Assembly (NCBI RefSeq): GCF_963966145.1
Contig: NC_091053.1
Coordinates: 6,820,001 to 6,884,000, forward strand
DNA from: Tenebrio molitor
Lineage: Eukaryota > Arthropoda > Insecta > Coleoptera > Tenebrionidae
DNA length: 64,000 nucleotides
Direction: 5' to 3'
The translations under genes were made by a program, and so were the position numbers. Positions 21,940-33,374 of this stretch are shown here, one piece after another; the first letter of the stretch is position 1, and the number at the start of each line of letters is the position of its first letter. Under the pieces are notes generated by a model. That model was given only the letters and a program-made list of their open reading frames with translations. It had not been told where the DNA came from and searched no databases.

Positions 21940-22925
21940 CAGGATATCTATAAATGATTGTCGGGTCGAGCCAGCTTTGGAAAAAAATATTATTGTGGCG
22001 CCTTTTTGGAACATATGTCCAATTTTAATGTATTATTAACTGTCACTTGTGACATTAATGGCGTTTAATCCGCGTTTTTCAATCCAGTTTTCGTTCCTTA
22101 TATTCGTTTTATCACAGTTAATAAACACCAAAAATTTGTATTTTTCAATACAAATTCCAAATTCGTTCGGTTTTAGAGCTAAGCAGACTGGCAAAATTCA
22201 GAATTTGCTGAATATACCGGGTGAGCAACAATAACTCTTTCAGTTGGCAATAAAAAAAAAATACATGAAATTTTCAAGACTGAATTGTACCTATTTTGGT
22301 TTGTTTTATTGACATTATGAACAGCTGGCATACATTTCAAATTTAAACGTCTTATGTTTTTGTAATCTTTTATTAATAAAATGGTTTTATCGTTGGAACA
22401 TGACATAAAAGTCACCAGAATGTATTGCCAACACAAATAGTAATTGTTGCTTATAAACCGATATATAAACGATTGTTTTAAACACGCAGCAGGCCAAGAT
22501 ATTTTTTTGTTAGATTGGTGTCAGGTCCTGTCATATGACGTTCCGTTTTTGAATATTGGCATTGTTGTCAATTTCGTCATTAATTTATTTATTTATTTAT
22601 TTATTTACCCAGAACTGCCCTACAAATATGTATGTTTCATTTCAATTAAAATTTTACGATTATTGTTCCTAATGCGTCAATTGTTTAAAAAATGTAATAA
22701 CCTCGGAGTAGCGTTCGGTTGAATTAGGTATAACCTAAAACAGATTTATTAAGACAAATCACAATACTGCCAACTAAAATGTCAGATTTTCATAAATAGT
22801 CCGAATTTGAAACAATCGTGAATGGTATATACACGGTATTTTACATCTTATAAAAAAGCGGTGCATTCAAAATTTGACAATTTTTTATAGCAAGCTGGAC
22901 CAGACAATCATTTACAGATACCCTG
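21940..22925. mobile_element. 986-bp inverted-repeat element downstream of the receptor exons
   Basis: The left end CAGGATATCTATAAATGATT and right end AATCATTTACAGATACCCTG are inverted repeats of about 35 bp, flanked by TA. Inside are a nested CCGGGTGAGC-type end at 22217 and a stretch at about 22777-22838 related to 47917-47985. No transposase ORF. An ATTT tetranucleotide run lies at about 22583. Confidence 0.85.
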
Positions 22926-24084
22926 TATTAAAATAAACTTATCGATTAAATGTAATGCACAATGGTACCTGTTCATCCAATTTGCTCCTTTTCTTTTTAA
23001 ATTATTTCATCTTCACTGTTTTCATTTATAACGATCAATATTTTTTATAAATATTACATTAATTAGATAATTGTCTTTTAAATAGATTCACTAATACAAA
23101 AGTAAAACAACTACACAAGCACCATTTTTTTTGTGCTGCCATTGTTGTAATTGACAGTTTACATTGAGGATTACCGTGCGGCAATGGAAAGGAGAAAACT
23201 CTAGTGCTGCAAAAGACAAACGAGAAATCTAATGCTGGAAAAAATTAATTGTGGCAAATCAATTATTACTGAAAGACAATTATGTCTCTAGAAAAGGTTT
23301 TGTGTAAATATTTAAAAAATGCAAAAATGTGTAATTTTAGGTTAGGGTAGTTTATAGAAATTTCGGTTAGTAAGGTTGCAAGCTCTGAAAAGTTAAATGA
23401 TCTATTGACAATATTGACATTGATGAATTTTTGGTATTCTGCTTCTTATCGGCCTGCGGATTTTACAGGTACATAGTAAATTTGCAGTGACTTTCTCCGC
23501 AAATTTTTTGATATGTGAGGGATTTTCCATTTTTTTAAATACGAGTTTGAATTTGAAATTGGAGCACTGACATATTGACATTTGACATATTTAGTGATAA
23601 ATTGAATAGCAACATAATTTTGTTTAAGTAATAGTTATTATTTTAATAATTAAAAAATATTTTTTGTTACAAAAGGCAGCACAAAAAATATTGTATGGTA
23701 AAAACTCCATTGTTTTACTCACTCACATACAACGCTCCACTGCGTCTCGCGCCATATTACCTTCGTAAAGCTATGGATCGTTTTCAACACTTGTAACATA
23801 AATAACTATTACATACACTTCAATGAAGAACTTTAAAATAGGACGCTTGATTTTCCACTTTTTCAATGTTATTGTAAAATCACCCAAAATAGTTATAAAA
23901 AGTTACATGAAAAAATTGTATTCTGCACAAATTCACTCTTAAACAAATGTCCTCTAACTTGTACTTAACACGAATTATCGATAATTTACATCAAATAAAG
24001 AAGAATTAATGCAATGCGTTTTTAATTTTCCACACTTGTTTCTGTTAAAGCTAAATGTTCAAGAGAGCGATTATATTGTTTTTC

Positions 24085-24355
24085 TACTTCGGTGTCACAA
24101 TGAGCATTTTGTGACACCGAAAACAGTTTCACAAAGATCAATTTTATAGCATCGTTTCTAGTGATAATTGAATTTGGGATTGGTATTGAAAGTAAATTTC
24201 AGTGTTAAATGTGATACCATTTGAACCTGAATCCATGTTTTGGATCAAAATAAACTATTAAGGGGGTAGATTATTATTGTAACAACATCTGGGAGACCAT
24301 TTAAAATTTCATTTTCGATTAAATGAAATGACATTAATGAAGCCGAAGTAGAAAA
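24085..24355. mobile_element. 271-bp inverted-repeat insertion
   Basis: It starts CTACTTCGGTGTCAC, immediately followed by its own complement (GTGACACCGAA), and ends GCCGAAGTAG. It lies at the left of an 800-bp block missing from copy 1. The flanks shared with copy 1 are GTTTTT and AAATTTTCC. Confidence 0.65.
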
Positions 24356-24360
24356 AATAG

Positions 24361-24487
24361 CATGTTACACTCGTTGCACAAGACATGTTGTCGAACTCGT
24401 TCCATTAGAACACTCCTCACTGCGTTCGTCGTGTTCTAAACCCTCTCGTTCGACAATAGACTGTCTTGTGCAACTTGTATAACAATA
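24361..24487. repeat. Hairpin cassette with CGTTCG-rich loop (a)
   Basis: The outer arms GTTGCACAAGACATGTTGTC and, complementary, GACAATAGACTGTCTTGTGC enclose an inner hairpin TTAGAACAC / GTGTTCTAA. The loop reads TCCTCACTGCGTTCGTC. A relative lies at 31790-31920. Confidence 0.75.
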
Positions 24488-24489
24488 TA

Positions 24490-24867
24490 CAGTGCATTCA
24501 CTTTTGTTTTAGACCAGAGTAGGCTATGGAAATTTGGCGAGTTATATGGTAAGACTGTGGCTGAATGACAATATACATCATGTATAATATTTGAGGTTAC
24601 ATTTTCTTGTCAAAATAATGACCATGTAGCCAAGCATTATCATTTTCCAATTAACTACATAGTTTCGAGGACTCAATAATGTGTGTATTTAGTGATAAAT
24701 GTAAATATTGCACAAATTTAAAACTAATTTACCTTAATACTTAATAATAATGTCAAATTTGACACTGGCAGATCGAACAATTTTGATTTTGTTATTTTGA
24801 CATAGCCCCGATACCAACATTTAAAAAAATTAAAATAGCCTACTCTGGTCTAAAACAAAAATGAATG
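24490..24867. mobile_element. 378-bp MITE, TA target
   Basis: The inverted ends share TTTTGTTTTAGACCAGAGTA followed by GGCTAT, and TA flanks both. No ORF. Part of the 800-bp block absent from copy 1. Confidence 0.85.
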
Positions 24868-25437
24868 TATTATAGTTACTAGTTTAAATTTTCCCTAAAT
24901 AACTTCAATGTGATCAGCAATGTTGCAACATTTTGTCCTAAAAGTGAATTTTCAACAATCTCGCATTTCTATATCGTGCATTCTGCAGTTGCTTAATAGT
25001 GGAGTAACGTTAGGTTTTTATTTCGGAACCGGTAGCAAGAGCTGGGATTTGAACGAATTTTTTTTAATGTGTTATAAATAAAACATATTAAAACCTTTAT
25101 AGGTTAAAAATTGCCGCTCATTGTTTCATTAATTTATTGTTTATTTATAAGAACTGAAATTTTCCAGTTAGAAATCGTTATTTTCGCAAGAAAAATACTA
25201 GAGAACAATATAGAATGACTTTGGGAAGAGTATATTGTTATATTGAGACTTGTTTAGAATTAATTGTATGTGGAAAAAGAAGAACAATAGGCAGATGTTC
25301 GGTAGTCCGGTGTTGACCGGCTCAGATAGAAACACGTTCAGTTTGTCTTCTAGAGTCGCATAGTTAGCATTTTTTGAAGAAAATATAAAATTATTTTTAA
25401 TGGTTTTTGACAAAAAAGTGTTTAGTAATAGAGTAAT

Positions 25438-25708
25438 ACCATGCGATCGAAAATAAAAAAAATCCAGAGGTCCGTGAGTAATACGCTTCAGTTGGCAACA
25501 CGTAAAAATGTAATTCAAATGTCATCAGATGTCATTACAATGGAGAACTATCATTATTAATTATTGACTATTAAAATTGCTATATGTTCACTTCAGAGCA
25601 AAAAATTTTCATTGTGCAGTGTTACTTCAGAAACGGCGAATCGTCCTATTCAACACCTCTAGTTTTCGAGGAATTTCAACAAAAGTTTCCGAACTTTCAA
25701 GGCACTTA
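25438..25708 (+). pseudogene. Mariner-like element fragment, 5' end and transposase N-terminus
   Basis: Closely similar to 44490-44767: same end region (ATGCGATCGAAAA), same leader, then the reading that in the other copy gives QQIFIVQCFFSNGE (DUF4817-like helix-turn-helix). It is cut at 25708 by a nested element. A short continuation (AACAACTTGCC) follows at 26333. Confidence 0.75.
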
Positions 25709-26328
25709 CAGTGGAGAGTAAAAAAAACCAGACATAATTTTTGACATAACAGTCATAAGTGTGCAACCGCCCTTCCTACATTTAAACTTATTTAGACTGA
25801 TTGTGACAGTTTAGTTAATTACTGTGCTACAATCGTTTCAAAAATAAATTACTCTCTAGGATTTAGGGATATTCGATACTAGGTTGCCATAAATTTGGTT
25901 AGGTTGGGGGCTATGTGGTTTCTGGTGGGAGACAAAAGATATGTCAAAAATGTAAGGCTGTGGCTAATTCCTTGTCACAGTTGCAAATTAATGACTAATG
26001 CCTCGCTAAGTGATGATTTTTCGTTTCACAATCAATTTTGGTTTCTGTCGGCATATTTAATTAAACTTAATCCCTCAATTTATAGTAACCAACCTTAGGC
26101 ATTCAAAATTACTTCGGAAAATTCTAGTTACACAACATGAAAAACTTTATTTCTCTAAAAGTTCGAAATATAGGGAGTAATTAATTTTTGACAAGGTAGT
26201 AGGTACGTCTGATCAATTCTTCAAATGTTCCAGTTGTCATAAACTGTCACATTGACAATAAAGAATGGGTTATATTGAATTTTTGAAAATGTCACAATTT
26301 TGATGTCGGTTTTTTTTACTCCCAACTG
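25709..26328. mobile_element. 620-bp element nested in the transposase fragment
   Basis: The left end CAGTGGAGAGTAAAAAAAAC and the right end, read as complement CAGTTGGGAGTAAAAAAAAC, are flanked by TA. The intact sequence at 44756-44775 (GGCACTTAATCAACAACTTG) shows the uninterrupted target. A short + strand ORF at 25895-26098 has no recognised domain. Confidence 0.85.
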
Positions 26329-27261
26329 TACCAACAACTTGCCTTGATTATTTTGTTTTTCCATTCCTGAAAAACAACGTGTTCAAAAATAGGCCGCTGT
26401 AATTGCCCACCATCAACAATTTTAGAAGAAAATGACATAGAAGAGGATGAAACCGGGGAAAATATTTAATTTTTATAATACACTCTTACCAATACCCGTC
26501 ACAATGATCGTTTGAAGAGTTCTACTCACTTTGAATTTTAAGTAATTCATTGTCTTAGAATTTTTTTTTGGTATCATGTTGTATTGGTAGGTGCTATTTT
26601 AAGTTATTCTTTGCCAAAGAATATCCGACAAACAAAACATTAAACACAGGAAATAAGATTTTAATGAAAAATGATAAAAGTTATTTTTTAGAAAAAAATT
26701 GTATGTTATAAAAATTGTCAAAATTTGACAGTATTTTGAATTAGTATCTCGTATTGTCAAATTAAAAATTTTAACACGTAAAACAACCGACAAAAACACA
26801 ACATGGAAGTAGCACAAACTTTTCAATAATTTATTTAAACAAAACAATTCGGTTGCCATGGTGACCATAGCACTCCCGATCTTTGAAAATATCCCAATTT
26901 AACTATTATAAAAAAAAATAAGCACAAATATAATTTCAAGATTATTTATTAAAGAAATCATAATGAGTCGCTTTTTGTGCCGGTGAGTGTATTTCTCACT
27001 ATGAGCGTCAATTTTTAACCTGTAAAGGTTTTAGTATTTTGTATTCATGACATAAAAAAAAATAAACTATTACAATCGGACCTCTTGCTACCGGTTCCGA
27101 AATAACGCCGTATTTTTGTCTATCGTTACTCCACTATAAGTAAGCAACCAACAATGATTTTCTGGTAACTTTGTGCCTTTATTTGGTTCAAAAGTATTGA
27201 AAAAATTACAACTTGAGTCAACTATATATCAAATGCAAATGAAGTCTAGTGTAGCCTAGTA

Positions 27262-28037
27262 CCGGGTGTCCCATCACTTGTGTCCCGTAGGAAAATGACT
27301 TTAAAACTAAATTATATTTATATGAAGGTATTATAGATGCATAAATACTGTTCACCGCCACAAAAATTGGGTATTACTTTTTTGTTAAAATTAATTACCT
27401 AGGTACAGTAGGCAAAAAACTATCACTTTAAAAATTAAATTTTGTTCAATGTAGTTCAAATTTAGTATACGTTTTGAAAAAATGGTAGAGCAATAAAATC
27501 CGTGATTAGAATTTAATTAAAATGTTTTGATGTAAAGATATTTGGTTAAATTAATTTGGGGCGTTCTACTTTATGAAAATTTATTGCAGACGAAGATTTA
27601 TGAGGGGTTGCAGTGTGTTTGACTCCGTAACACAGGCAGGTACCGCTGGAACCCCTTGATTGGTCTTCGTACCATAAATTGCGGACAAGAATAATACCCA
27701 CAAACTTAACTTTGTCTTCCATAAATTTTTATAAAGTAGAAGGACCCAAATTAAATTAACCAAATATCTTTACATCAAAACATTTTAATTGAATTCTAAT
27801 TACGGATTTTATTTCTCTATAACTATTTCATAACGTATACTAAATTTGAACTGCATCGAACAAAATTTAATTTTTAAAGTTTTTTGCTTGCTGTACCTAG
27901 GTAATTAATTTTAACAAAAAAGTAATACCCAATTTTTGTGGCGGTGAACGGTATTTATGCATCTATAATACCTTCATATAAATATAATTTAGTTTTAAAG
28001 TCATTTTCCTACGGGACACAAGTGATGGGACACCCGG
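27262..28037. mobile_element. 776-bp foldback element, absent from copy 1
   Basis: The left end CCGGGTGTCCCATCACTTGT and its exact complement at the right (ACAAGTGATGGGACACCCGG) begin arms that stay complementary for about 320 bp each. The loop is about 100 bp near 27600-27700. TA duplication lies at 27260-27261 and 28038-28039, and copy 1 has the single site CTAGTACAGC. No coding capacity. Confidence 0.93.
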
Positions 28038-28246
28038 TACAGCTTGCTGTAGCTATAGCTGTACAGTTACTTAACTGTTAATTCGATATACAAACTTTAT
28101 TTTGAATCTTGTTTATTGCTTAATCAACATTAAAAAAATCTGATGAGCTCAAAATATGACAATTTGAGAAAATTTTCACTCGACACCTTCACATCAGCTT
28201 TACAAACAATTTAATTTTAGTACATTCTACCGAGCAAGTTATAAGG

Positions 28247-28867
28247 ACGAGCGTCTAGCTGCAGGGATAAACCCTCCAATAGAAACGTGGGATGGTTGAA
28301 GCATTTAAAATTTGCCGCCAATTGACTGTGATAGGGTGCGTTTGCAGTAGTGTGGTACTGTGGTACAGATACAGAGTGCATGAAGATTGAAGAGTGGTGT
28401 AGGGTGCAGGCTGCATGCATTTCGGTAGCTGGTGGTAGGCCGCTTTCCTTCTTCCGTTTATGGTTGCCGCTCCATATGTATAAAAAACATCAAAATGATG
28501 TAAATATTTAAGTGAGTACACACCGTTCACACTCAGGAGTTAAATTAGGTGAAAAACAACTCAATATTTTTGGATTCAATCGGTAATTAAAAAAAAAAAT
28601 AGTAAAATACTCATCACCGTACTGTTCACCTAAAAATGACACTGACAGCGACAAAAATTGACAGTTCACATGAAAGCGGCAAAAATTTCATAACATGGGC
28701 ATGGCCTGCTTCGACTACAATCATTTATAATAATTACTCACCCTGTAGAAACGTTGCTAAAACTTTGTTCATATCATTGAAGTTATCGCGTAAAATTTGT
28801 ACTAGCGCATGCGCATTTTGTTCTAGATTTTCATTGGAGGGTTTATCCCTGCAGCTAGACGCTCGTG
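28247..28867. mobile_element. 621-bp hAT-like non-autonomous element, absent from copy 1
   Basis: The ends ACGAGCGTCTAGCTGCAGGG and its complement at 28847-28866 form inverted repeats of about 36 bp. Direct repeats TTATAAGG and TTATACGG flank it, while copy 1 has one TTATAAGG followed directly by TGATCAAG. An 8-bp duplication is characteristic of hAT elements. A partial copy of the MITE at 19106-19427 is nested inside. Confidence 0.88.
28457..28745. mobile_element. Partial MITE (19106 family) nested in the hAT-like element
   Basis: Inverted relative to 19106-19427. Shared words include GGCCTGCTTCGACTACAATC (one difference from the other copy) and CACCGTACT. The right end CACCCTG TA is at 28736-28744. 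The left end is lost. Confidence 0.75.
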
Positions 28868-28873
28868 TTATAC

Positions 28874-29267
28874 GGTGATCAAGTAGAACTGTTTCAGTTG
28901 ACAATACAATTTAAAAAAAAATATTCGGCTATTTGCAACACTGCAACCGTATATGTATATTTTATTAGTTTATTTGACAGATGTCTGCCGTAACATTAAT
29001 AACAACAAAATGGTTAGAAGAGTAGGTAAACATTAACGGTAAAAAGAAATTAAGCTTGAAATGCAGGACAATGATTTAAAAATTAACTAAAGCAAATGCA
29101 CGAAATGGCCCAATTGTTTAATTTAATTTGAAATGTCAAATGTTACTTGTCAATGATGTGGCTGTCAGTGTCAACCCGTCAACAAACGGAAGTAGTAAAT
29201 TACCTCAGTTGTCACATTTAAAAATAAAATTCAGTATTACCAACTCCAACAATCCGTCTTGATCACC
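28874..29267. mobile_element. 394-bp MITE with GGTGATCAAG ends
   Basis: The left end GGTGATCAAGTAGAACTGTT and right end CTTGATCACC are inverted repeats. Its left half is shared with copy 1 at 5349. It runs past the point where the duplication stops being recognisable. Confidence 0.7.
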
Positions 29268-29440
29268 TTGCATTTTTCTTATTAATTTACAATAAATGGT
29301 CAACCCAATTTTTCTCATGAGCCGCCACTGATCAAATCTCATAAATGACATTCATGGAATGCGTTAACAGAAATCCTTCACCGAATACGAAAAAACTCGG
29401 TTTTTTTTTATCTTTCTGTAACTACTGGCAGGACTGACAG

Positions 29441-29880
29441 TGCTGGCCAGGACCACGACCTGCTGTATAATAACCGGCCTGTTCATTTCATTAAAAAAGC
29501 ATTGCGAAAATGTTTCCGAGAAAAAGCCAATTTTCGCCGATGAGGGCGCCACAGTACGGGCGCTTCTAAAGAATAAAAATGCGGAAAAATATGTTTAGAC
29601 ATGATTTTAGAATTAAGACTGAGTACAGTAAGTTCATATTTTCTTTCTAAAACAATACTGAATACAAATGTATTTTTGTATTTTTGATTTTAAATTCGAA
29701 TGTCATTTGAACGAGAAAAACTCTCGGTGACAAAAACTTAAGATGAATAATATCCCCAAAAAGCGCTCGTACACTAGCGCTCTGCGGGGATCACTCAAAT
29801 TACACTTTTGAACAGGCCGGTTATAATCACTAACCTCTATAGAGGTCAGTGGTTATAATACAGCAGGTCGTGGCCACGAC
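29441..29880. mobile_element. 440-bp inverted-repeat element
   Basis: The arms contain CCACGACCTGCTGTAT and AACCGGCCTGTTC on the left, with complements on the right. The right arm has an extra 30-base inner palindrome (CCTCTATAGAGG) missing from the left arm. Confidence 0.75.
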
Positions 29881-30026
29881 CAACTACACATTAAACAGTT
29901 AGCTACTAAATTGGTACAAGTTTTCTTCATGTTAGTTTCTCCTTCATTGAAGAGATGGCACCACTACCATTGCTTTATGTGCTTTAAGCAAACAAAAAAT
30001 ACAATTTCACTCAACACAGCTTTATA

Positions 30027-30330
30027 CCGTGAGATCATTGAAATTTATAATTAAAGTTGGCTATGACTTCAAAATTAGATTGGCAACACCATTGCCATCT
30101 TGATTTGGTTTCTCACAGTGGCGCTTCAAAATTCAATACAGAATATGAAATTGCGAGTTAACAGTTGTATCAAACACCCGGTTTGGATACAACTGTTAAC
30201 TCGCCGTTTCATATTTTGTATTGAATTTTAAAGCGTCATTTTGAAAATTCAAATCAAGGTGTCAGCGGTGTTGACAATATAATTTTAAAGACATAGCCTC
30301 CATTAATTATAAATTTAAATGATCTCACGG
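30027..30330. mobile_element. 304-bp MITE, almost fully palindromic, TA target
   Basis: The ends CCGTGAGATCATT and AATGATCTCACGG are flanked by TA, and the arms are complementary to the centre (GTTAACAGTTGTATC / GATACAACTGTTAAC). The terminal motif resembles that of the mariner-like element at 44495-46080 (CCGTGCGATCG), suggesting mobilisation by that family. Confidence 0.92.
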
Positions 30331-30332
30331 TA

Positions 30333-31428
30333 TTTAAATTATGCACCTATTTAAGTTAGGTAAACAGACATGTGTAATTTTATTTCTTTACAAGGTGCAT
30401 AATTCTTTTTTTTTATGTAGAAGTCTTGTAAATAATGTAGGTACCTGACAGAACTTGTAAATCTGCTAATGCACTTTAGCAACATTAAGGCAGTGTATCA
30501 ATGTCTCAGCTGGCTCGTTGACAAATGCAATTAATCAGTGCCAATTAATAGTATTTTCCTAAACTTTTATTTCTATGCCAAGGACAATAAATGATGAACC
30601 GCCGCCGTACATTTTATTAACTCGAAGTGAAAGAGTACTGCTTAAAGTGTTTAATGGCGATTTATTTACTTTTCGCATCTTAACTAAACAGACAATTTTG
30701 CTGCTCTAATTCGTCTCCGCGCCGAAGAAACTGTTTTTTCTTTACGCAATTAGCACTCCTAACAAACCAAAGCCCATCAGACAAACAAATTCACTGTCTA
30801 AATATTTTACAGTTAATTTCTGCAAGACCGTAGTGCAATTAGCGAATTAAGTTGTACATATTGCGGCTTATTTATTGTTAATTCGTCAAGAACCAAAGGT
30901 CGACTACAGTTTCAAGTTGTCTATACCTATTTATACATATATTTATGGTAAGAATTACATTAAAAATTATCTAAAATGTGGGAAATAAATCTAAACCGAC
31001 TCACTCGGGAATATCACAACATGTGGCTGTCCAGCAGTAAAACAGTTTCGTGAATGCAATTGTAGCTTTTCTACTGATTATTCAACGAGTGTGTAATCAA
31101 ATCTATTACTCACGACACTGAAATCTGCGGCACGAGACGTAAATGTAAACATCCGAATGAGTAATATGGCGATTACATGCGAGTAGAATACGATACTTTC
31201 TCTACGACGTATAAATTTCACAATTTTCACCATCAAAATTCGTTGATTAATTGTTTTGAATAAATAACGTTCAGACTCGCCAAGTATGACATTTCAAAAT
31301 TATTACAATAGAAAAATATTGCACTGTGCGCTGTATTATACTTTCTTTCATTTTTGTTTGTACTTTCTGCTACAATAAATTCAGTGGACGATACGCCACT
31401 GGAAAAGTCCCCACCAATAGAAAAAATA
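30333..31428. other. No gene identified
   Basis: No element ends, no coding pattern. A little GC-richer than its surroundings at 30590-30790. Confidence 0.4.
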
Positions 31429-31787
31429 GAGTGAAAACATTTTAAGGAGAACACACCAATGAGGTTGCGCAGTAGACGGAATACGTTAGTCGAGTCCATT
31501 TTTCAAAGTTAGGGATAGGAAGGTATAACGTTGATAGGCGTCAGCGGCGTACGTTAGTGCTCTTTTGTGATTTCCATTGGCAGTATTCGTTTCGTTGTTT
31601 CTAGGTTGTTTTCTATTACATTAAAATCAGTTCTTTTCTTCATTTCCAAGGCTGAATATATCATAATAATTAAAATAAAAGCGTTATTACTATGCCCCAT
31701 TTCAGAACGCTAATGATTCGCCACTGGACAAAACATCAGTGACAGATTTGGATGACTCAACGTGTTCTTCTTAAAGTGTTTTCACTC
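31429..31787. mobile_element. 359-bp MITE, TA target
   Basis: The ends GAGTGAAAACATTTTAAGGA and, complementary, CTTAAAGTGTTTTCACTC are flanked by TA. Sequence words ACGCCACTGGAAAAG just left of it and TTCGCCACTGGACAAAAC inside it are similar, so it may carry a piece of neighbouring sequence. Confidence 0.8.
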
Positions 31788-31789
31788 TA

Positions 31790-31920
31790 GCATGTTACAC
31801 TCGTTTCACAAAACATATTGTCGAACTCTTTTCTTTAGAGCACTCCTCGCTACGCTCGTCGTGCCCTAAACCCTCTCGTTCAACAACAGCTGTCTTGTGC
31901 AACTCGTATAACAATATACT
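31790..31920. repeat. Hairpin cassette with CGCTACGCTCG loop (b)
   Basis: Relative of 24361-24487. Inner stem TTTAGAGCAC / GTGCCCTAAA around the loop TCCTCGCTACGCTCGTC. Confidence 0.75.
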
Positions 31921-31954
31921 GTATTATATTATGTACGTATGTATTTAATTTTAG

Positions 31955-32230
31955 ATTCAAAACGAAGTAGAATTTGAATTAAAAGAAGATAATGCGTCCA
32001 CTGAAATTGAACATGAACGGGAAATTAATCCACCTCGGAAGAAAAACAAATAAAAACGTGTGGATGACGAAACTTTTAGGATATTGTCGAAAGCATCAAC
32101 AGCTAATATGCAAAAACCAAACGAATGTCAAATTTTTGTAAATCTTGCGGCCAAAAATATTCTGCAGGATTGCAAAGTACTGCGCAACAAAATATAATGA
32201 AAATTTTATTTAAAGTAGACAGGAGTCATT
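31955..32230 (+). pseudogene. MADF/Adf-1-like C-terminal exon remnant
   Basis: After the acceptor-like TTTAATTTTAG the reading is QNEVEFELKEDNASTEIEHE, then PPRKKNK and a stop. In the same frame it continues KRVDDETFRILSKAS, then KPNECQIFVNLAAKNIL, and after a frameshift TAQQNIMKILFKVDRSH. This resembles the C-terminal region of insect MADF-type regulators (a basic PPRKK patch, an ECQIF-x-NLAA helix and a final QQ-x-I-x-x-ILF helix). Such proteins are host transcription factors or the second protein of PIF/Harbinger transposons. One stop and one frameshift indicate decay. The N-terminal MADF domain is not found upstream. Confidence 0.45.
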
Positions 32231-32497
32231 AGAGCCTACATTCACCTCATAATCGTCCCCAATCGCATCACTATCATCATCCAACACGAGCCGTAGGCGA
32301 GTGATGGAATGATCCGAGTGAATAATAGCTATTATACGCAAGTTGAAGACTATATATTTTCTCCACGACTATACCAAGGAAAAACAATAATTTAATTTCA
32401 TTTCATTTTTAATATTTGACAATTATTGTGCCTCGTTTAGCAGTTGATACGCAATAAGCGACTTATTATTTACAAATGCATCCGATTGACGATCTGC

Positions 32498-32572
32498 CCG
32501 TGATAGAATAAAAATATGAGAGATGTGATTGGTCGATTGGCGTGGATTTCAGTATATTCTATCACGGGACGT
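32498..32572. repeat. 75-bp hairpin with CCGTGATAGAATA arms
   Basis: CCCGTGATAGAATA on the left and TATTCTATCACGGG on the right, possibly the ends of a tiny MITE. Confidence 0.65.
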
Positions 32573-32574
32573 GG

Positions 32575-33374
32575 AATTGATACCTATAATTCATTCATTA
32601 AATATCCAACAAGAATGCATTCATTCTTTAATAGTCGTGAAGAAATGCAATTATTTTAAAATTGCAGAACTCAGAAATATGTCAGACTTTTATACTATTT
32701 TTTTTTTTAATAAAGAATCAGTTATTCCAAGTCTTTGAACCTCTGTATAATAAATAAACTATGTATTTAACAGGAGTAGTAAAATGTCTTTAACGCTTGG
32801 CTAAATTACATTAATTGAGTGAACCTGCTTGACCTGATCACACTTAACTTGTGAACTTGTGTCTGACAAATTCTCAAAGAACTCCTCCACTGTTTTACTT
32901 TTACCTTAATCATTTCAAAAAATGAACAAAATAAGTCTGACCTGACCTGACCAAACCTAACTTGATCTGTTTAGATAAAATTCAAACTGTGACAGTTTTG
33001 ATGAAGTGACTTACTGTGATAGAAGTTATAAACACTGCCGAATCATTTTTTTAATGACTGAAAGTACTGACTGAAATGTTTGATTGTTCACCTTTAATGA
33101 ACTGTTTTGATTATTTATTTTAAATTTAAATGGATTAATTCCCATATAAAACACAAGTGCGTGTTCAGCCAATCAGAGCGCTTTCTTTCATCCAATCAAA
33201 AGTGTTTATAGCGATAAAAACGTCCTACTACTCTGTCATCTGTCAAAAGTGATTAAAATTGCATGCTGCTCCTGTTAGATTCTCAAATTGTTTTTTAATA
33301 ATTGTGTTTTTAATGACTGTAGGTATTATTAATAGATAATTAATTAACGTTAAAGTTTGTATTCTGGAATTAAT
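32575..33374. other. No gene identified
   Basis: AT-rich. Repeated short words CTGACCTGACC and GACCTGATC occur near 32830-32960. No coding pattern. Confidence 0.4.

Larger units (their letters stand above)
24996..27136. mobile_element. 2.14-kb element with nested insertions, absent from copy 1
   Basis: The ends ATAGTGGAGTAACG and CGTTACTCCACTA are followed inward by a conserved TTTCGGAACCGGTAGCAAGA word on both sides (total inverted repeat about 60 bp). TA duplication lies at 24994-24995 and 27137-27138, and copy 1 has one TA at this point (GCTTAAGTAAG). Inside lies a mariner-like transposase fragment that itself contains another element. No full transposase. Confidence 0.9.
22986..29043. 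repeat. Segmental duplication, copy 2, with at least four insertions
   Basis: Blocks 22986-24084, 24883-24995, 27137-27261, 28038-28246 and 28868-29043 align in order with 1-686 plus 4097-5536. The gaps between blocks are mobile elements absent from copy 1. The LINE of copy 1 is absent here at about 23654. No gene in the shared part. Confidence 0.9.

Noticed and set aside
22444..22722. 92-aa ORF as the missing 3' exon of the odorant receptor
   Set aside because: It lies inside a TA-flanked element, includes an ATTT repeat, and its sequence does not match receptor C-terminal patterns.
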